From positions 39,690,602 through 39,754,601 of the forward strand of contig OX387185.1 of NCBI GenBank assembly GCA_947561395.2: 64,000 bases of DNA, in the 5' to 3' direction. Both the position numbers and the translations under genes were made by a program. This document shows positions 33,516-45,895 of the stretch, in pieces. Source of the stretch: Buxus sempervirens. Lineage: Eukaryota; Streptophyta; Magnoliopsida; Buxales; Buxaceae. The notes beneath the pieces were generated by a model, which had not been told where the DNA came from, did not search any database, and saw only the letters and a list, made by a program, of their open reading frames with translations. Each line of letters opens with the position of its first letter. Positions within the stretch are counted from its first letter, which is position 1.

Positions 33516-35470
33516 TTTCTTCAAATTTGCTGAATTTTCTCCGTTTTCAAGTTCCAGAGTTTGATTGACACATGTTTGAGTTGAGTTGGTGTCAAAAAAT
33601 ATGACACCTTGGTTTCCTCTTTGATTTTCAAACTTAGGTTAAATCCTGAAAGAATATTTTATTTTATTTTTTTTTGTTTTTTTTTCTTTTGTATTTTTTT
33701 TTTGATTTTGTATTTTTGGGAACATTTCTTATGTTCTTTTCGGGGTGCCTAAGGATTATCCACAGTGTTTTAGGCATTTTATTCTGAAAATTTGGGCTGA
33801 ACAGCCAATTTGTGCATTTTTTGAATGTATCCGGTATAACATTTCGGATAATAATATGCCTTATTGTATCCGGTCAACCTAACCGGATATCCGCATATGT
33901 ATTTGTATCCGGAAATATGTACCGGATATGATTAGAGCTGTTATTAACCGGCCTGAGTTGCTGGTTATTGCCGAAATGGCCCTTTTTGACTCATTTTTCC
34001 CACCAGATTTGATTTTTTTCATTCCCAATTGATGTTCACCTTAATTTGACCTTCAAAACTTGCCCCAAATCGGGCTTGGACATCACACTTGCAAAATTCC
34101 TCAAATTTAAGAAAAGGACATGGCTTTACCTTGCCACCTTGTATTACCTTCATTCAATATGGTATTCACATTATACCTTGGCCTGTAAAACATGCAAACG
34201 GCCTTCCCACATTTACACCCAATTCCCCAAACGCAATTGTGTGCTTTTAGCCAAAAACGTGTTTCTCCACCTTCAAGCGTATGGTTTTTGGGTTTTGGCT
34301 TAATTGGCAACTTAGAACTCAAGTCTAGTGATGCCCGGAATCGAATCACAGATCCCATTGTCATCACATCATTGACCCAAATTCTAAGGTAAATGTTTTC
34401 ACTTTCGCTTTCCGAAGTCACGACCTCGGTGCGCCAAGCTACACACATTCATGGTTCAACTTCCTAATAGGTAAAGGGTAGGCTGTGCAAATTGTTTCAA
34501 GTGCTCAAGTGCAATTTTAAATTGTGGTAACATTCACAACGTCCCAGCCCCTTGCCACTCTTTTTCGTAGCCATGCATTCAATTTCAAGCCAAGGCATAT
34601 ATGACAAAATAATGAAGCTAAATACAAGCAAGCAAGCACCAAATATGCACAAAAATATTACGTACCCAAAAAGTGGTATACAAAACATGTTATTTGTGCA
34701 AACAACAATCAACTCATGTAAGCATGCTTGAAACTCAAAAGCATTCCCTAAAATCCCAGATTTCATGCTCTTTTTCATGCTCAAAGTATACCATTTCTAC
34801 CCCAAGTTGGAGCCTAAAATTTTAGCACTACTTGACATGATACCAAAGTGTTTCAATGAGGTAAAACATGCTTAAGATCTCCCCAAAATACATTAAAATT
34901 TCCAGATTTTTTTTCTTCAATTGGATGCTCAAGTGACATGGTTTTATGCCCAAATCCAAGCCTAAAACCCAGAAGCTAACAATATGACATAAAAAGCTTT
35001 TAGCTAGGGAAACATATGCTTGAAAATCCCCACAATTCCCACTAAGCATTTCAGATTTTTTTTTCATTGTTTTCATGCTCAACTTATGTCATTCCATACT
35101 CCCAAGTTCAAATCATGGCATAAAACAACCATTAAGCACAAAAAAGCATTATTCATGGGAAGCATGCTTGAATACTCAAAATTTACACCAAATTTCCAGA
35201 TTTTGAAATTTTCTTTTTCATGGCATAACAACTTAAATCAAAGCATGTCATCACACAACACATCCAAATCATGTTTCAAAATAGGCTTTTCCTAAATCAA
35301 CCTTTAGGCAACATCAAGCAAAACATACATGACTTGGTTCATATAAAATTCAAAAGCATCCCAATCTGATTTAGAATACAACATTATGCACAAATAAAAC
35401 AAACAAAATAGCAAGCATTCAAAAGTGATGAAAAAGCATGAATATACACAAAATGGCTTAAATCCACAAG
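33516..35470 (-). other. Untranslated leader of element A between PBS and the 71-bp array
   Basis: No conserved frame. It holds the TATCCGG cluster at 33826-33930 and a loose family of ~110-bp units with AAGCATGCTTGAAA and CCAGATTTT..TTTTCATG (about 34700-35290). A T-rich tract lies at 33655-33715. Confidence 0.7.
33826..33930. repeat. TATCCGG cluster in the leader of A
   Basis: Six TATCCGG or CCGGATA motifs (plus one TTTCGGATA variant) in about 105 bp, the same motif as in U3 of both LTRs of this element. The surrounding sequence is otherwise unlike the LTR. Confidence 0.75.
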
Positions 35471-35488
35471 TCCCCAGCAGAGTCGCCA
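35471..35488 (-). other. Primer binding site of element A
   Basis: Minus-strand TGGCGACTCTGCTGGGGA, two bases inside the 5' LTR end. It differs from the B site at two bases. The TGG start pairs with a tRNA CCA end. Confidence 0.88.
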
Positions 35489-35490
35489 GT

Positions 35491-37763
35491 TGTGAGACAT
35501 GGGAAAAAATCACCGGAGTGATCGTCCCTCCGTCAATACACGGGCTCAACGCAAAAATTGGGAGAGTCGCCACCATTCATGATTTTGGGGTGAGAATGGA
35601 CACCAAAGATTCAAAAGTAGGCAAAAATAGCCAAAAGACAAATTCTAGGATAAAAATAACCCTACTTGAAAATCAAATCCAGAGATGGGTAAGGGGATTA
35701 GATTATGAACGGGGGAAGGTGTTAGGCACCCCCATTCATCCACATGAAGTGGTTGCCAAGTGTATGTTCATGCAAAAAATAAAGTAAGAAAGCTTGCTAA
35801 AAATCATAGAAAACCTTGAAAAAGGATTAATGTATGATATTTTCACATGAAGATCTAAATAGATTTTAGATCCTCTCTTATGTCAATATTATTTCTGGAA
35901 TATCTCAAAAGATGGAAATCAAAGCACAAGTTGCTCAAAACCAAGTTAAATCAAATTCGGAAAATTTGGTAAAAAGTATACCATTTGCCTTGAAATCATT
36001 CAAATCTAATTCTAAATTGACCCAAACCAAATCCATTTGAAAGATTAGGGTAAACAAGAGTCTCATGCAAAATTTCACTTCATTCCGATGAAAAATCTAG
36101 GAGTTATGCTCCTTTGAAGTTGCTGTTGGGGATTTTTAAAAGTGGTAAGTGGGCAACTTTGGAAAATTGTCTAGAAAAATCCACTGCATAAAAGTCCACG
36201 AAATTTGGTGTGATTGAAGTTTGTATGGCCATCTTTCCATAGAAACTAGCCTCATACAAAAATCCCTTCGGATGTGCCTTGGGTGGTATCCCGAACAGGC
36301 CCCGAAGATCACAGATTTACCCAGAAAAATGCAAATGAGCAGTTCTGAGTAAATCGGCTACCAATAATTCAAATGGAATCCAAAAATTATGAAACCAACT
36401 GGATTTGAAAATAGACTCATAAAGGAGTACTCAGAAACAAAAATCACTCGAATCGGACTTAAATCGAACACATGGCGGTCCGTCGAAGTGACAAGTTCTG
36501 TACTTGGACCTGAACTGTCCACTTAACTTCGACAGAGCAGTGTCAAAAATCAGCTAAATAGAAATTCATGAAATTTGGTGGACATAAACTAGACAGCCTC
36601 ACCTTTCCCATGGTTCTGGAATCGCCCCAAAATTCATCCGGATGATGAAGTTACGGACGTCCGAAGTAAGGGTACAGGTGCTGTCAAGTTAAGCCACTTT
36701 TGAAGAAAATCAAATCCGAAAATTGATAAAAAGTGTGTGATTCGTGTGACATGAATCCAAAACCTTTGAAAAACATTTAAAAATATTCCAGAATTGATTT
36801 AGGCCATTTATTTGAGATTTATCACAATAAATGCAATAAACCCCCAATACGAGCCTATCCCGTCAAAATAGTGTAATATGTGTGCAAAGTGAAAACCCAA
36901 GCAAGATCCATACACATGCATATAGATTCAACAAAATAGGTTCTAGCATAGCCTAGGGTTCCGTTCCATTATCGTTTCCCTCTGTTCTCTTTAAGATAAT
37001 CAAGGGTACTTTGAATATGGAACGGTTTACAATCAATCAAAAGCCTTATACTACATGGGTTCTAGCACTAGGGTCAATCCCCAGTCTCGTTTCTCTTAGA
37101 TCCGCCTTCACGTTTTACGGCTAGGGGAGTCTTGAGATACTTTGAGCCGGGGAAGGATTTCCACACATACAAACAAGGCTTTACACTACAGAAAGGTAGA
37201 AGAAGAGATCTAGATCTAGGAATGTAAAGACAGAAAATAAAAAGAAAAGTTGAGGCTTACCTGAGTGCTGGAGGCGATTCCACAGCGGTTTTCTTCTTCT
37301 CTTGGAGTTCTTCTTTGCGAGAATTCAAAACAAGAGTTGTGTGCCATTTGCTCAAGGAGGAGGCTCCTATTTATAGGCAAGGGCTAAGGTCATTGGTAGA
37401 CACAACTTAATGTCTAGAACCCCTCCAACCTAAACCCTAAGGTTATTTCCGCGATTTCCCCTCATTTAATGAGGGACATGATGGTAAAAGTGAAAAGCTC
37501 TCGGAAAACCCTAATTTTGAGCAAACTTAAGGTATCCGGTATATCAGACCGGATAACAAAGGGCCTTAAGGTATCCGGTACATGGTACCGGATACGCTAA
37601 GGCTCACACGTATCCGGTATGACTATCCGGATACGGGAAAGGGTACTTGTATCCGGATACTCAATCCGGATACAGGTAAAAGTTTATTTTCTTCAAATTC
37701 TGTGCTGGCTTTCCAGGAGATAATGATTTTTGATGATTGTTTGTGCAATTTGGGGTGTCTACA
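35491..37763 (-). repeat. 5' LTR of element A
   Basis: 2273 bp, the same length as the 3' LTR and about 99.8% identical by eye. Its outer end abuts the target duplication GTCCC at 37764-37768. TATA box at 37368-37375, TATCCGG cluster at 37533-37674. Confidence 0.95.
37368..37375 (-). promoter_or_regulatory. Putative TATA box in the 5' LTR of A
   Basis: TATAAATA on the minus strand. This copy would drive the genomic transcript across the leader, gag-pro and pol. Confidence 0.7.
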
Positions 37764-37869
37764 GTCCCACCAACCAAAAATTAAATCCCAGGCTTTCTCA
37801 GAAGGAGGTGAGGAATGCAAAATTTGGGTTTCTTTCAACCTTTGTCGTTCATCAACAAGTGACTCCGAC

Positions 37870-37880
37870 AAAGGGGGGCA
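37870..37880 (+). other. Polypurine tract of element B
   Basis: AAAGGGGGGCA, two bases before the 3' LTR start TGTAAGC. It lies in the short 37769-37882 remnant of the B interior on the far side of element A. Confidence 0.85.
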
Positions 37881-37882
37881 GC

Positions 37883-40800
37883 TGTAAGCACCCAAATTTT
37901 GATCAAACCAAAAAAAAAAAAGGAAAAGAAAAGAAAATAAGAAAACAAAAAAATGTGCTAAAAGACAGCAAAACAGCTCAAAACCCTGGCAGAAAGTCAA
38001 ACCCCGAGGGGACAAAAAGTTGACTTTTTGATTAAGTGATATTTGGCCACCTTGCTTTATATCATTGGATAGAGAATCTCGACACGATTCCAACGCAACT
38101 GAGTTTGCAGGAATCGGAGTCCGGATGAAGGTTCTGCGGGCGGTCAAACTTGGGCGAAGCCAAAAGTTGACTTTCTGCTAAAATCCGATCCAGAGGCCTT
38201 GCTTTATATCATTGGATAGAGGATCTTGACACGATTCCAGCGCAACTGAGTTTGCAGGAATCGGAGTCCGGATGAAGGTTCTGCGGGCGGTCAAACTTGG
38301 GCGGAGCCAAAAGTTGACTTTCTGGGGAAATACGATCCAGGTGCTTACCCCCATGCCATTGGATAGAGGGCTCCGATACGATTCTAACGCAACTGAGTTT
38401 GCCCAAATCGGAGCCCGGATGAAGAATATATGAGCTGACGAAATTCCTGAGTAGCAAAACCAGCAAACTGCGCATGTGGCAAAAAGCTGCACACGTGGCG
38501 AGTTGCGCAGGAAAATATCTCGGGGATCAAATCCGTAAATATCTAAACATTCAAAATATCCCAGGGACCAATCTGAAAGTATCTGAAAATATCTGAATAA
38601 AATAATATTAAACCTAAATATCCCAGGGACCATATCCTAATTTTCAGATTTTTAAGACAAACCCGCGGCGGCATTTAATGATTTAATCATTATGTCACTC
38701 GCACCGAGCGACAGGAGCTCGGCGCGAGCTGGGCGCCGAAGTGGGCGGATGCCCATTTCTCCTTCTATAAAAGCCACAACCCCCTTCATTGCAGGGGGTT
38801 CGGTTGGTTGGGATTGTTGGAGTTCGGGATTTTTGGGTTCTGCATTTTTTGGAGGTTCTGCATTTTTTTGGGTTCGGCATTTCTTAGGGGTTGGACATTC
38901 TGTTGTCCTTCGGCACTCGAAGGTAGTCTGGGCTACCATCTTCCCCAAAGAAACCACACTCTTGGCCATTCCTTTCTTCCCCTTCTTCCTCGTCAAACCC
39001 GAAGGTAATCTTGCTCTTGGTGTGAGAAGGAGGCTCCGGCTGCAGCTCGTTGGCTCCAAGGGACCCTCCGGCCTACTCTACAGAGACCTAGAACCAAGGT
39101 GAGCTCTACACTTTCTTTTGTTCAATATATATATAAATCAGGCTTCCCATGCATCTCTGATATCTTGTTTGTCATTGTTTGTTTGATTCGAATTCGAAGG
39201 GGAGCATGTTCCCTGTGATCGCACCTCTCTTGTATCCCGATAAAACCCCCCTTTCCCTTCTTCCTTAATCGTGTTTTGTTTTCAAAGTTTTATGCATGTT
39301 CTGTAATGTTTGGGTGTTCGGATTTGTAGGTTTGCAAAGAGGTTTAATCCTCACAACTTAGGTTAGATTAATTTCCAAGTATGTTAGAGGTCTGCTGGGG
39401 TTCTAAGGATCCCCAGAAACCAGTTACAGAGCTTAAAACCAGTCGGAAATGGAGTTTGGAGAGAAAAAACAGAGAGTCAGGGTCTGCGCTGAGCTCACGC
39501 TCACCTCGCGCTCACCTAGCTTGGGTCCGCTCACCTCGCGCTCACCTCATGCTCACCTAAATTTGGATGCGCTCATCTCGCGCTCACCTCGTGCTCACCT
39601 AAATTTGGATGCGCTCATCTCGCGCTCACTTCGTGCTCACCTCGTGCTCACCTCGCGCTCACCTCGCGCTCACCTCGCGCCCACCTAAATTTGGATGCGC
39701 TCATCTCGCGCTCACCTCGTGCTCACCTCGTGCTCACCTCGCGCCCACCTCGCGCCCACCTCATTTTGGGTCCGCCCACTTCGTTTTTGGGTGTTTTTTT
39801 CGCTGTCTTCGGTCCGCCCACCTCGCGCTGACCTCGCGCCTAGCGCCCGGAGGTCGGCGCCTACCTTTTTAAGGCCGAATGGCCTATATTTTTTAAATTC
39901 CGAAAATACCCCTTGGACCCAGTGTATGTGATTTTCGTATATTTTGTGTATTTCATGATTTTTGACTGTGGGGTGACATTCTCAAACCGAATTAAATATG
40001 CCAATAGGGTTTTCGGGTCATCCGGGAACCCAACATGGGACCCAGACCACCCGGTCTGACTTGATTTCCAGTGGGCCCTCCAACGGGGCCCACCCAGCCC
40101 GAACCATTAAATCGTGCTTAAATAAGATAATCAAAGGAGCTGGGCGGGCCGGACCACTTGAGGCCCACCCAAGCCCTATGCGGGGCCTGCATGCTTAAAT
40201 TAGGTCATGGTTTGGCCGGGACCAAGGGCAGGGCCTATCGGGCCCACCAAGCCCATTAACCAACTAAGGTTAGGGTTTCAAAACCCTAACTCAGGAAGTC
40301 TTGGGCTTTCAAGCCCAAGTCCAGGTAAAGGGCCCCAAGTCCAAATCCTGGCCCACTTTGGAAACTTAAGCAAGATAAATCTCAAATCATTTGGCAAACA
40401 ACTGTGGGGCCCACTCAAGGGCCCACAAACAGTCCCGGCCCACTTGTGCATAGAAATCACTTAAATAACCAAACTGAATTTCAAAGTAAAATCAATTCAC
40501 TTGAACCAAAGCCCAAAGGGTCTCTCAGGTTTAGACCGAGGCCCACCAAGGGACACGTGGGCTCAACCAAGCCCACCAAGGAACCCGCGGGCCTTCCAAC
40601 GGGGCCCGCCCCATCAGACTCACACCACTTTAAGCTAAGAAAGATAAAACCAAGTAAAGGGACCCACACCACTTTGGCAGTCCCGCTAGACTTAATCAAA
40701 ATTACATGCTGGAATAGGAATCGGGTGAGTGAGAGACCAGAGTTGACTCAAACCAGGGAAACTTATGGGACCCGTCATTTGACGGGGTGGACTGGGGTGT

Positions 40801-40978
40801 CTACGGACTTCCCCAGACCGCAACCGAGAACCTACTTAGAATCTCAAGCCGCAGACCAAGCCTTAGTAGAAGAACTTAGGCACCCAGGTGTCCGCCTGCA
40901 CCCCATCAGGCGGTGGCGACTCCAACATTCCCGAATTACCCTTTAGGAGACGCGCCTCGTCGTGCGACCATGCGCACA
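37883..40978 (+). repeat. 3' LTR of element B (3096 bp)
   Basis: Same ends and order as the 5' LTR. It differs by scattered substitutions, a 10-bp insertion near 38577 and a shorter minisatellite. Followed by the target duplication CTTGC. Confidence 0.93.
39493..39850 (+). repeat. 11-bp minisatellite in the 3' LTR of B
   Basis: Counterpart of the array at 10740-11190 with fewer GCTCACCTCGC-type units and a different order of the AAATTTGGATGCG spacers. Confidence 0.85.
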
Positions 40979-43294
40979 CTTGCACATAAAAAATTAGTCA
41001 AAAAGCATGTAAAAGTAATCAAATATGTGTGTGATTATTCCATATGAGTGGTCCAATAGATTCTAGACTCTCTCTATAGATATATCACCTCTAAGACTTC
41101 ATGATCAAAGTAAAAAATCAAAACAACAATTAAAAGAAAACAAATCAAATCAAATCTGGGAAAATCAGGAGTTTAAGGTTTTTGAGCTAGATAATTCCAT
41201 CAATTCTAAGTCAATTAATTCAAACTCAAATTGAATGAAACCAAAACCATTTGAAAAGTTATATGAAGTATAAGATTCGCTAAAAATTTCATTCAAATCC
41301 GATAAAAAACATAGAAGATATACTTGCTCAAAACTTCTACTGTAACATGGAAAAAGTGATAAGTATTCAACTTTGAAAGCCTATTTGTGGAGATTGACTC
41401 CATATAAATCCTTGAAAATTGGTGTTAATGAAGTATGAGGTTCCATATTTCGAATAGAATATGCCTCACTCAAAACTTCATCCATTTGTGGCTTGTATGT
41501 TCTCTCGAACATGCGTGGAGGATCACAAATTGACTTTATAACCTGCTACTGAGCAGCACAGAGTCAATCAAGCACATAGAGTTCAAATCAAAGTGAAAAA
41601 TTATGAAATTAATTGGATCTAAAAAATAGACTTATAAAGAAAAACACAGAAATTGGAATCACTTAAATCGGAGTTGAAATGAGCCTTTGGTGCTCAATCA
41701 AAGTGACAAGTACAACAATCTATTCTAATCTAACTCATCAACTTCAATCAAATGGTTTAAAAAATAGCTTCATATAAGTTGCTCAAATTTTACAGGATTA
41801 AACTAGACTTCCTCACCTTTCACATGCCTCTGGAATTATTCAAAAATTCATCCATATGATGAAGTTATGAATAATCCAAGATAGAATATAGGTTCTATCA
41901 TGATCTGTAAAGAAGAGTGAAAACTAAGATAAAACCAAGTGTCTATGTGTTTGATTCACTAGATCTGATTTGAAATCATTTGATATGACTTGAAGACAAT
42001 CCAGAAACATTTAGGGCATGGATTTGACTTAGATCTTTCATTGTTTTTGAGAGGAGTGCCAAATCAACCTAAATTGGTAAAAATTTGCTCCAATCAAAGA
42101 GATTAGATCATGAGGTCTTATCAAGAAGATTAAAACCAATAAAATCAACTCAAAAAGTTCTGAGAAATTGCTCTAAGGCTTCTGATCTCAGATCTACTAT
42201 ATTGAGTATATTAGATCTAAGATTTATGTTTATTTTGTCAAAATCAAGTGGATGTGTGCTTTGAAGTGTGTAAGAAATCAGATTTTTGGAGAGAATTGAA
42301 ATCCAATGCTATAAAAAAGCATGGATCTATGTAATTCCTCCAGAATTAGAGACAAAACATACACAAATAGCAATCACATACAACCATAAGCAACTCATGC
42401 ATAAATTTTTAAAGGATCCACTCCAATACTTGTTTCCCCTAGCTCTTTCTTAATGTTTTACGGCTAGAGAGGATGCTTAAGGTACTTTAAGCATAGTTTG
42501 GGGCTACAAACACACACAAGGCCTTATCTACAAAAAGGTAGAAGATGAGAGAGTGCTTGAATTGAAAATAGAAATGAAAGAGAAGGGCTAGGAGCTCACC
42601 TTGGATGCTTAAGAGGCTTGAGTGGAGAATTGGGCAGAGGTTCCTTTCTTCTTCAAGAGCTCTCGATCTTAAAAATTTCAGCCCTTTGCTAGAGGAGAGA
42701 CCCTCTATTTATAGGCAAGAGCAAGGGCAAGGATGTCCCAAGGATAGACATAAAAGTGTGTCTAGATCCTTCCAATTCAAGTCTAAGGCATGAATTGGGG
42801 GAATTCAACCAATTTCGGAAGCTAATTTGAGGAATTTAGGCTTCCCAGAGAGAGGTTTAAAGGTAAATAAAAGAAAACTCACGAGAATTTTTAATTTGAA
42901 ACAAACTTTTCATGACTGAAAACTCAGGTCGGCTACAAAAATACTCTTTATAGCCGAAAAATAATTTTGGTAATTGCAAAATATATGTATGACCGAAATA
43001 TTATTTCGGATCAAATTTAGTTATAGCCCACATGCAATTGCTAATGTGGCATAACTATAAAAGATTCGAAATACCAACTCATAAATATGAATCGAAATAT
43101 TATCTTGGCTATACATATAACTATTATGGCCGAAATAAATTTTCGGCTACAAAAGAAATACTTATGACTGAAATATATTTTCAGCTACAAATAATATGTT
43201 CATATTTGAAATTTAATTTCGGTCAATCTTGAATGAATTTTTCTTAACATATATTCATTCATTGTTTTATTTAATACAATTTGGGGTGTCTACA
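40979..43294 (-). mobile_element. Solo LTR C', main segment right of element B
   Basis: Continues the alignment with the solo LTR at 45896 from ...TTGCTTG onwards to GGGGTGTCTACA. With 8870-9137 it makes a 2584-bp LTR. It contains a TATA box on the minus strand (TATAAATAG near 42712) and a U3 cluster of CCGAAA inverted repeats. No internal retrotransposon sequence adjoins either end, so it is a solo LTR left by recombination between the two LTRs of a C-family element. Confidence 0.85.
42905..43235. repeat. CCGAAA/TTTCGG inverted-repeat cluster in U3 of C'
   Basis: Near-palindromes GACCGAAATATTATTTCGGA, GGCCGAAATAAATTTTCGGC and GACTGAAATATATTTTCAGC among others, in the place where element A has its TATCCGG cluster. 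Confidence 0.75.
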
Positions 43295-44698
43295 CACGTG
43301 GAAGACACGTAAGCCGAATTCATAAATAAGGACACATAAGTGCTCATGTGAATGAAGATGAGAAAATAGATTTCATACAAGCAGTTGTTGACATCATAAC
43401 TCCTAGTGGGTAAATCGTCAAACATTTCAATTGATATTCAACTGTAGCCAAGCTTAGTGCGTAAGCAGCTCAACTTCTTCAAAAAAAGAAGGTAAAATAG
43501 GTAGTTAGTCAATTAAGTCGTAAATCGTCACTCGGTTTACAACAGAGTGGGAAGTTGATAAAAAGCCTGAAGATCATGGGCGAAGTGGGTCGTTATGCAA
43601 ACTGTCAGAGCTTAGGTATTAAAAACACATCTACAAAGGAAACCGGGACAACATCCAACCAACCGCAACTGATTATTTTAATTTTATTCCGATCATCCAT
43701 GATCATTATCTATCAACCTACACACACACCCTATAGTGAGAAGATAATTTAGGACTTCTCTCATTGCTTCCTATTGCAATGACACAATGGGCTATTACTT
43801 ACTTTGTCTGAAGTGAAGATCCTGCCACTGGTGAGATAGTCAAGGCCGCCCCTGGTGTCTTCTCTTTATACTTCAACCATGGCTATAGAGCAAGACCTGC
43901 CGATACCAAGGCTATACTTAGTCAAGCCAAGTGAGTAACCGAGTGATAACTAGGTGAAACTGCCAGTGTGAACCACCAAACTGGTTTTGTTACCAAACGC
44001 CCCCTATGTCTTTACTCTATACTTCATTATCACGGCTATAGAGAAAGGGAAGGCTGGTACTGTTAGCTCAGTTAGTTTTATATGTCTTTATTTCTTTTCA
44101 TTTTGTTTGTAGGCTTGTGACTTTGAGTTGTAGTAAACGGTTGTTGATTTACCAACCGGTATTAAAATATATTTCAATTCTTACTCCAATTCGTTGCCGC
44201 TTATTCTTTCTAACACAAACAAGAACCCAAACGAAGACCGAATCCTTAGTCTTTATAACTTTTGTCTAACTAATTATTAATTACAGGTGGCTTGGAGTAT
44301 AGCTAGACCGTCTTCTGTTTAGATTCGGAACAAGCGCCCGGGGTCGGGTGGCTTGCAGTACGGCTAGACCCGAATATTGTATCTAAGGATATTAGCATAC
44401 TTGCACACAGATATGTCATTCTCACTGTCACATGTCGAGCCAAACCAAATTTGGGAGGAACATCCTTAAATGACTAGCTATTGTTGTCAAAGGATATTAT
44501 AAAGAATGTTCCATTTCTTCACAAAAAGTATATATTAAAAGCAAAAAAAGGGAATTATGTGTAATTAATTTAAATTAAAAACCTCATAGGAGTCAAGTAT
44601 CATGAAAATTTTGATGGGATATATATCATTAAATTGGAGTCTCTAAGTAATTCTCTTGATAATACAAAGTTGGATCAAGATTGATTGTTAATTCTTTA
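43295..44698. other. Unassigned intergenic DNA
   Basis: No protein family recognised. Near 43840-44060 and 44285-44370 short phrases recur (TCTTTATACTTCA..ATGGCTATAGA twice; GGTGGCTTG.AGTA..GCTAGACC twice), suggesting a degraded repeat or retroelement remnant. Confidence 0.4.
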
Positions 44699-45463
44699 GG
44701 GGAAAATTATTAAAAAGGGTCACCTTTTTTGGCATTTATAAAAACAGTCCATCAAAAATCTTATTTACAAAAAGATAACTTTTCTTTAAGGGAAAATTAT
44801 GAAAAAAGGGTCACTTTTTTTGGCATTTATAAAAACAGTCCGCATTTATAAAAACAGTCCATCAAAAATCTTATTTGCAAAAAATATCACTTTTCTTTAA
44901 GGGAAAATTATGAAAAAGGTCACTTTTTTTGGCATTTATATAAACAGTCCATCAAAAATCTTATTTGCAAAAAAGATCACTTTTGAAATATAATTGACCT
45001 AAGGGTGACTTTAAAAAAAATGAAAAATTATTGTCCCTTTAGTTATATGAAATACAAGCGTAGCCTAAGGGAAACATGAGTGCATTATACATGGGGATAC
45101 AAGCTTTCCAACATGGGATATGAGCACATCCTATGTAGGACACGAGCACATCCTATGCTCATATCCCACGTATAATGCACTTAGGGACGGCAATGGTATG
45201 GGTTAAACGGGTAACCTGCCCCACCCCACCTCGTTACCAACCCTAGAGGGGCGGTTTAGGGTTTGGTATTGATGAAACTCCTATAGTAGCCACCCCGTTG
45301 CCATTCCTAAATGCTTTTGTATCCCACATAGGTTGTGTTCATATTGAATATAGACATAGTAAAGTGATCTTATGATTCAATTTTTTTTAAAAAGTGACCC
45401 CTTTTTTTAAAACAAATTGTTTTTATAAATATAGGTGAAAAAGTAACTTTTTCATAATTTTCG
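44699..45463. mobile_element. Possible Mutator-like non-autonomous element
   Basis: The left end GGGGAAAATTAT and following ~50 bp match the reversed right end (CGAAAATTATGAAAAAGT) at roughly three of four positions. The outer 9 bp, AATTCTTTA (44690-44698) and TATTCTTTT (45464-45472), agree at 7 of 9. The left terminal segment, with GGTCACTTTTTTTGGCATTT, is repeated about three times in tandem (44701-45000). Contains the hAT-like MITE at 45182-45309. Confidence 0.5.
45182..45309. mobile_element. 128-bp hAT-like MITE
   Basis: Ends TAGGGACGGCAATGG and, reversed, TAGGAATGGCAACGG. The 8-bp flanks AATGCACT and AATGCTTT agree at 6 of 8. The ends match those of the larger element at 51184-52695. 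Confidence 0.65.
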
Positions 45464-45895
45464 TATTCTTTTAATCATCTTTTTTTTTATAACCAAAAAA
45501 AAAAATAATGATTCATCCTTCTGTTTTTTTTTTCTTTTTCCTTTTCATATTTGATGCTCAAAATTTAATCAAAACATAATAGGGGAAATTGGTTTTTAGT
45601 TATGATTTTTGAAATTAACCCAAATTCAACCACCTAATTCTTAGAAATTATAAATATTGATACTTCTTTAAAATAATTGCGAATAAGTGTTGTTTTAGGC
45701 TCCGTTTGGTAACGTTTTTGCTTTCTTGCTTTCAAAAGCAAGAAATCAAAAAAGTAATTTTCTGCTTTTCAGAAGATCTTTTGTTGAAGCGAAGCTATTT
45801 GGTAGACTTTTTCTTTGTTGCTAAGAAGCAAAAAAACATGTTTAGTAACTACTGTAGCATATAAATGCTTTTATGCTATCATTTAAGACTACCGT

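Larger units (their letters stand above)
20683..37763 (-). mobile_element. Element A: young Ty3/gypsy Tat-lineage retrotransposon with gag-pro and pol, nested in B
   Basis: 17,081 bp, read on the minus strand. LTRs of 2273 bp at both ends (TGTAGACACC...CTCACA) differ at only about five positions by eye. Perfect target duplication GTCCC at 20678-20682 and 37764-37768. Minus-strand order: 5' LTR 37763-35491, PBS 35488-35471, leader with a 71-bp repeat, gag-pro 32251-28547, pol to 24963, 3' noncoding DNA with an antisense ORF remnant, PPT 22968-22960, 3' LTR. The archaeal-type second RNase H and the protease DNGS motif place it in the Tat clade (Ogre/Retand relatives). One in-frame TAG in gag is the only clear lesion. 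Confidence 0.95.
9138..40978 (+). mobile_element. Element B: non-autonomous, gag-only Ty3/gypsy Tat-type retrotransposon (TR-GAG-like), interrupted by element A
   Basis: LTRs at 9138-12330 and 37883-40978, both TG...CA, flanked by perfect 5-bp duplications CTTGC (9133-9137 and 40979-40983). Plus-strand order: 5' LTR, PBS 12334-12351, long repeat-filled leader, gag remnant 16508-18084, noncoding 3' DNA, PPT 37870-37880, 3' LTR. Element A sits inside at 20683. No protease, reverse transcriptase, RNase H or integrase sequence of its own was found, so B would need enzymes from a partner. About 18 substitutions plus a few indels separate the LTRs by eye. It lies within solo LTR C'. Confidence 0.9.

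Noticed and set aside
32474..33524. Overlapping minus-strand frames with repeated GYFYQSN-type peptides
   Set aside because: They are translations of the 71-bp noncoding array in several phases.
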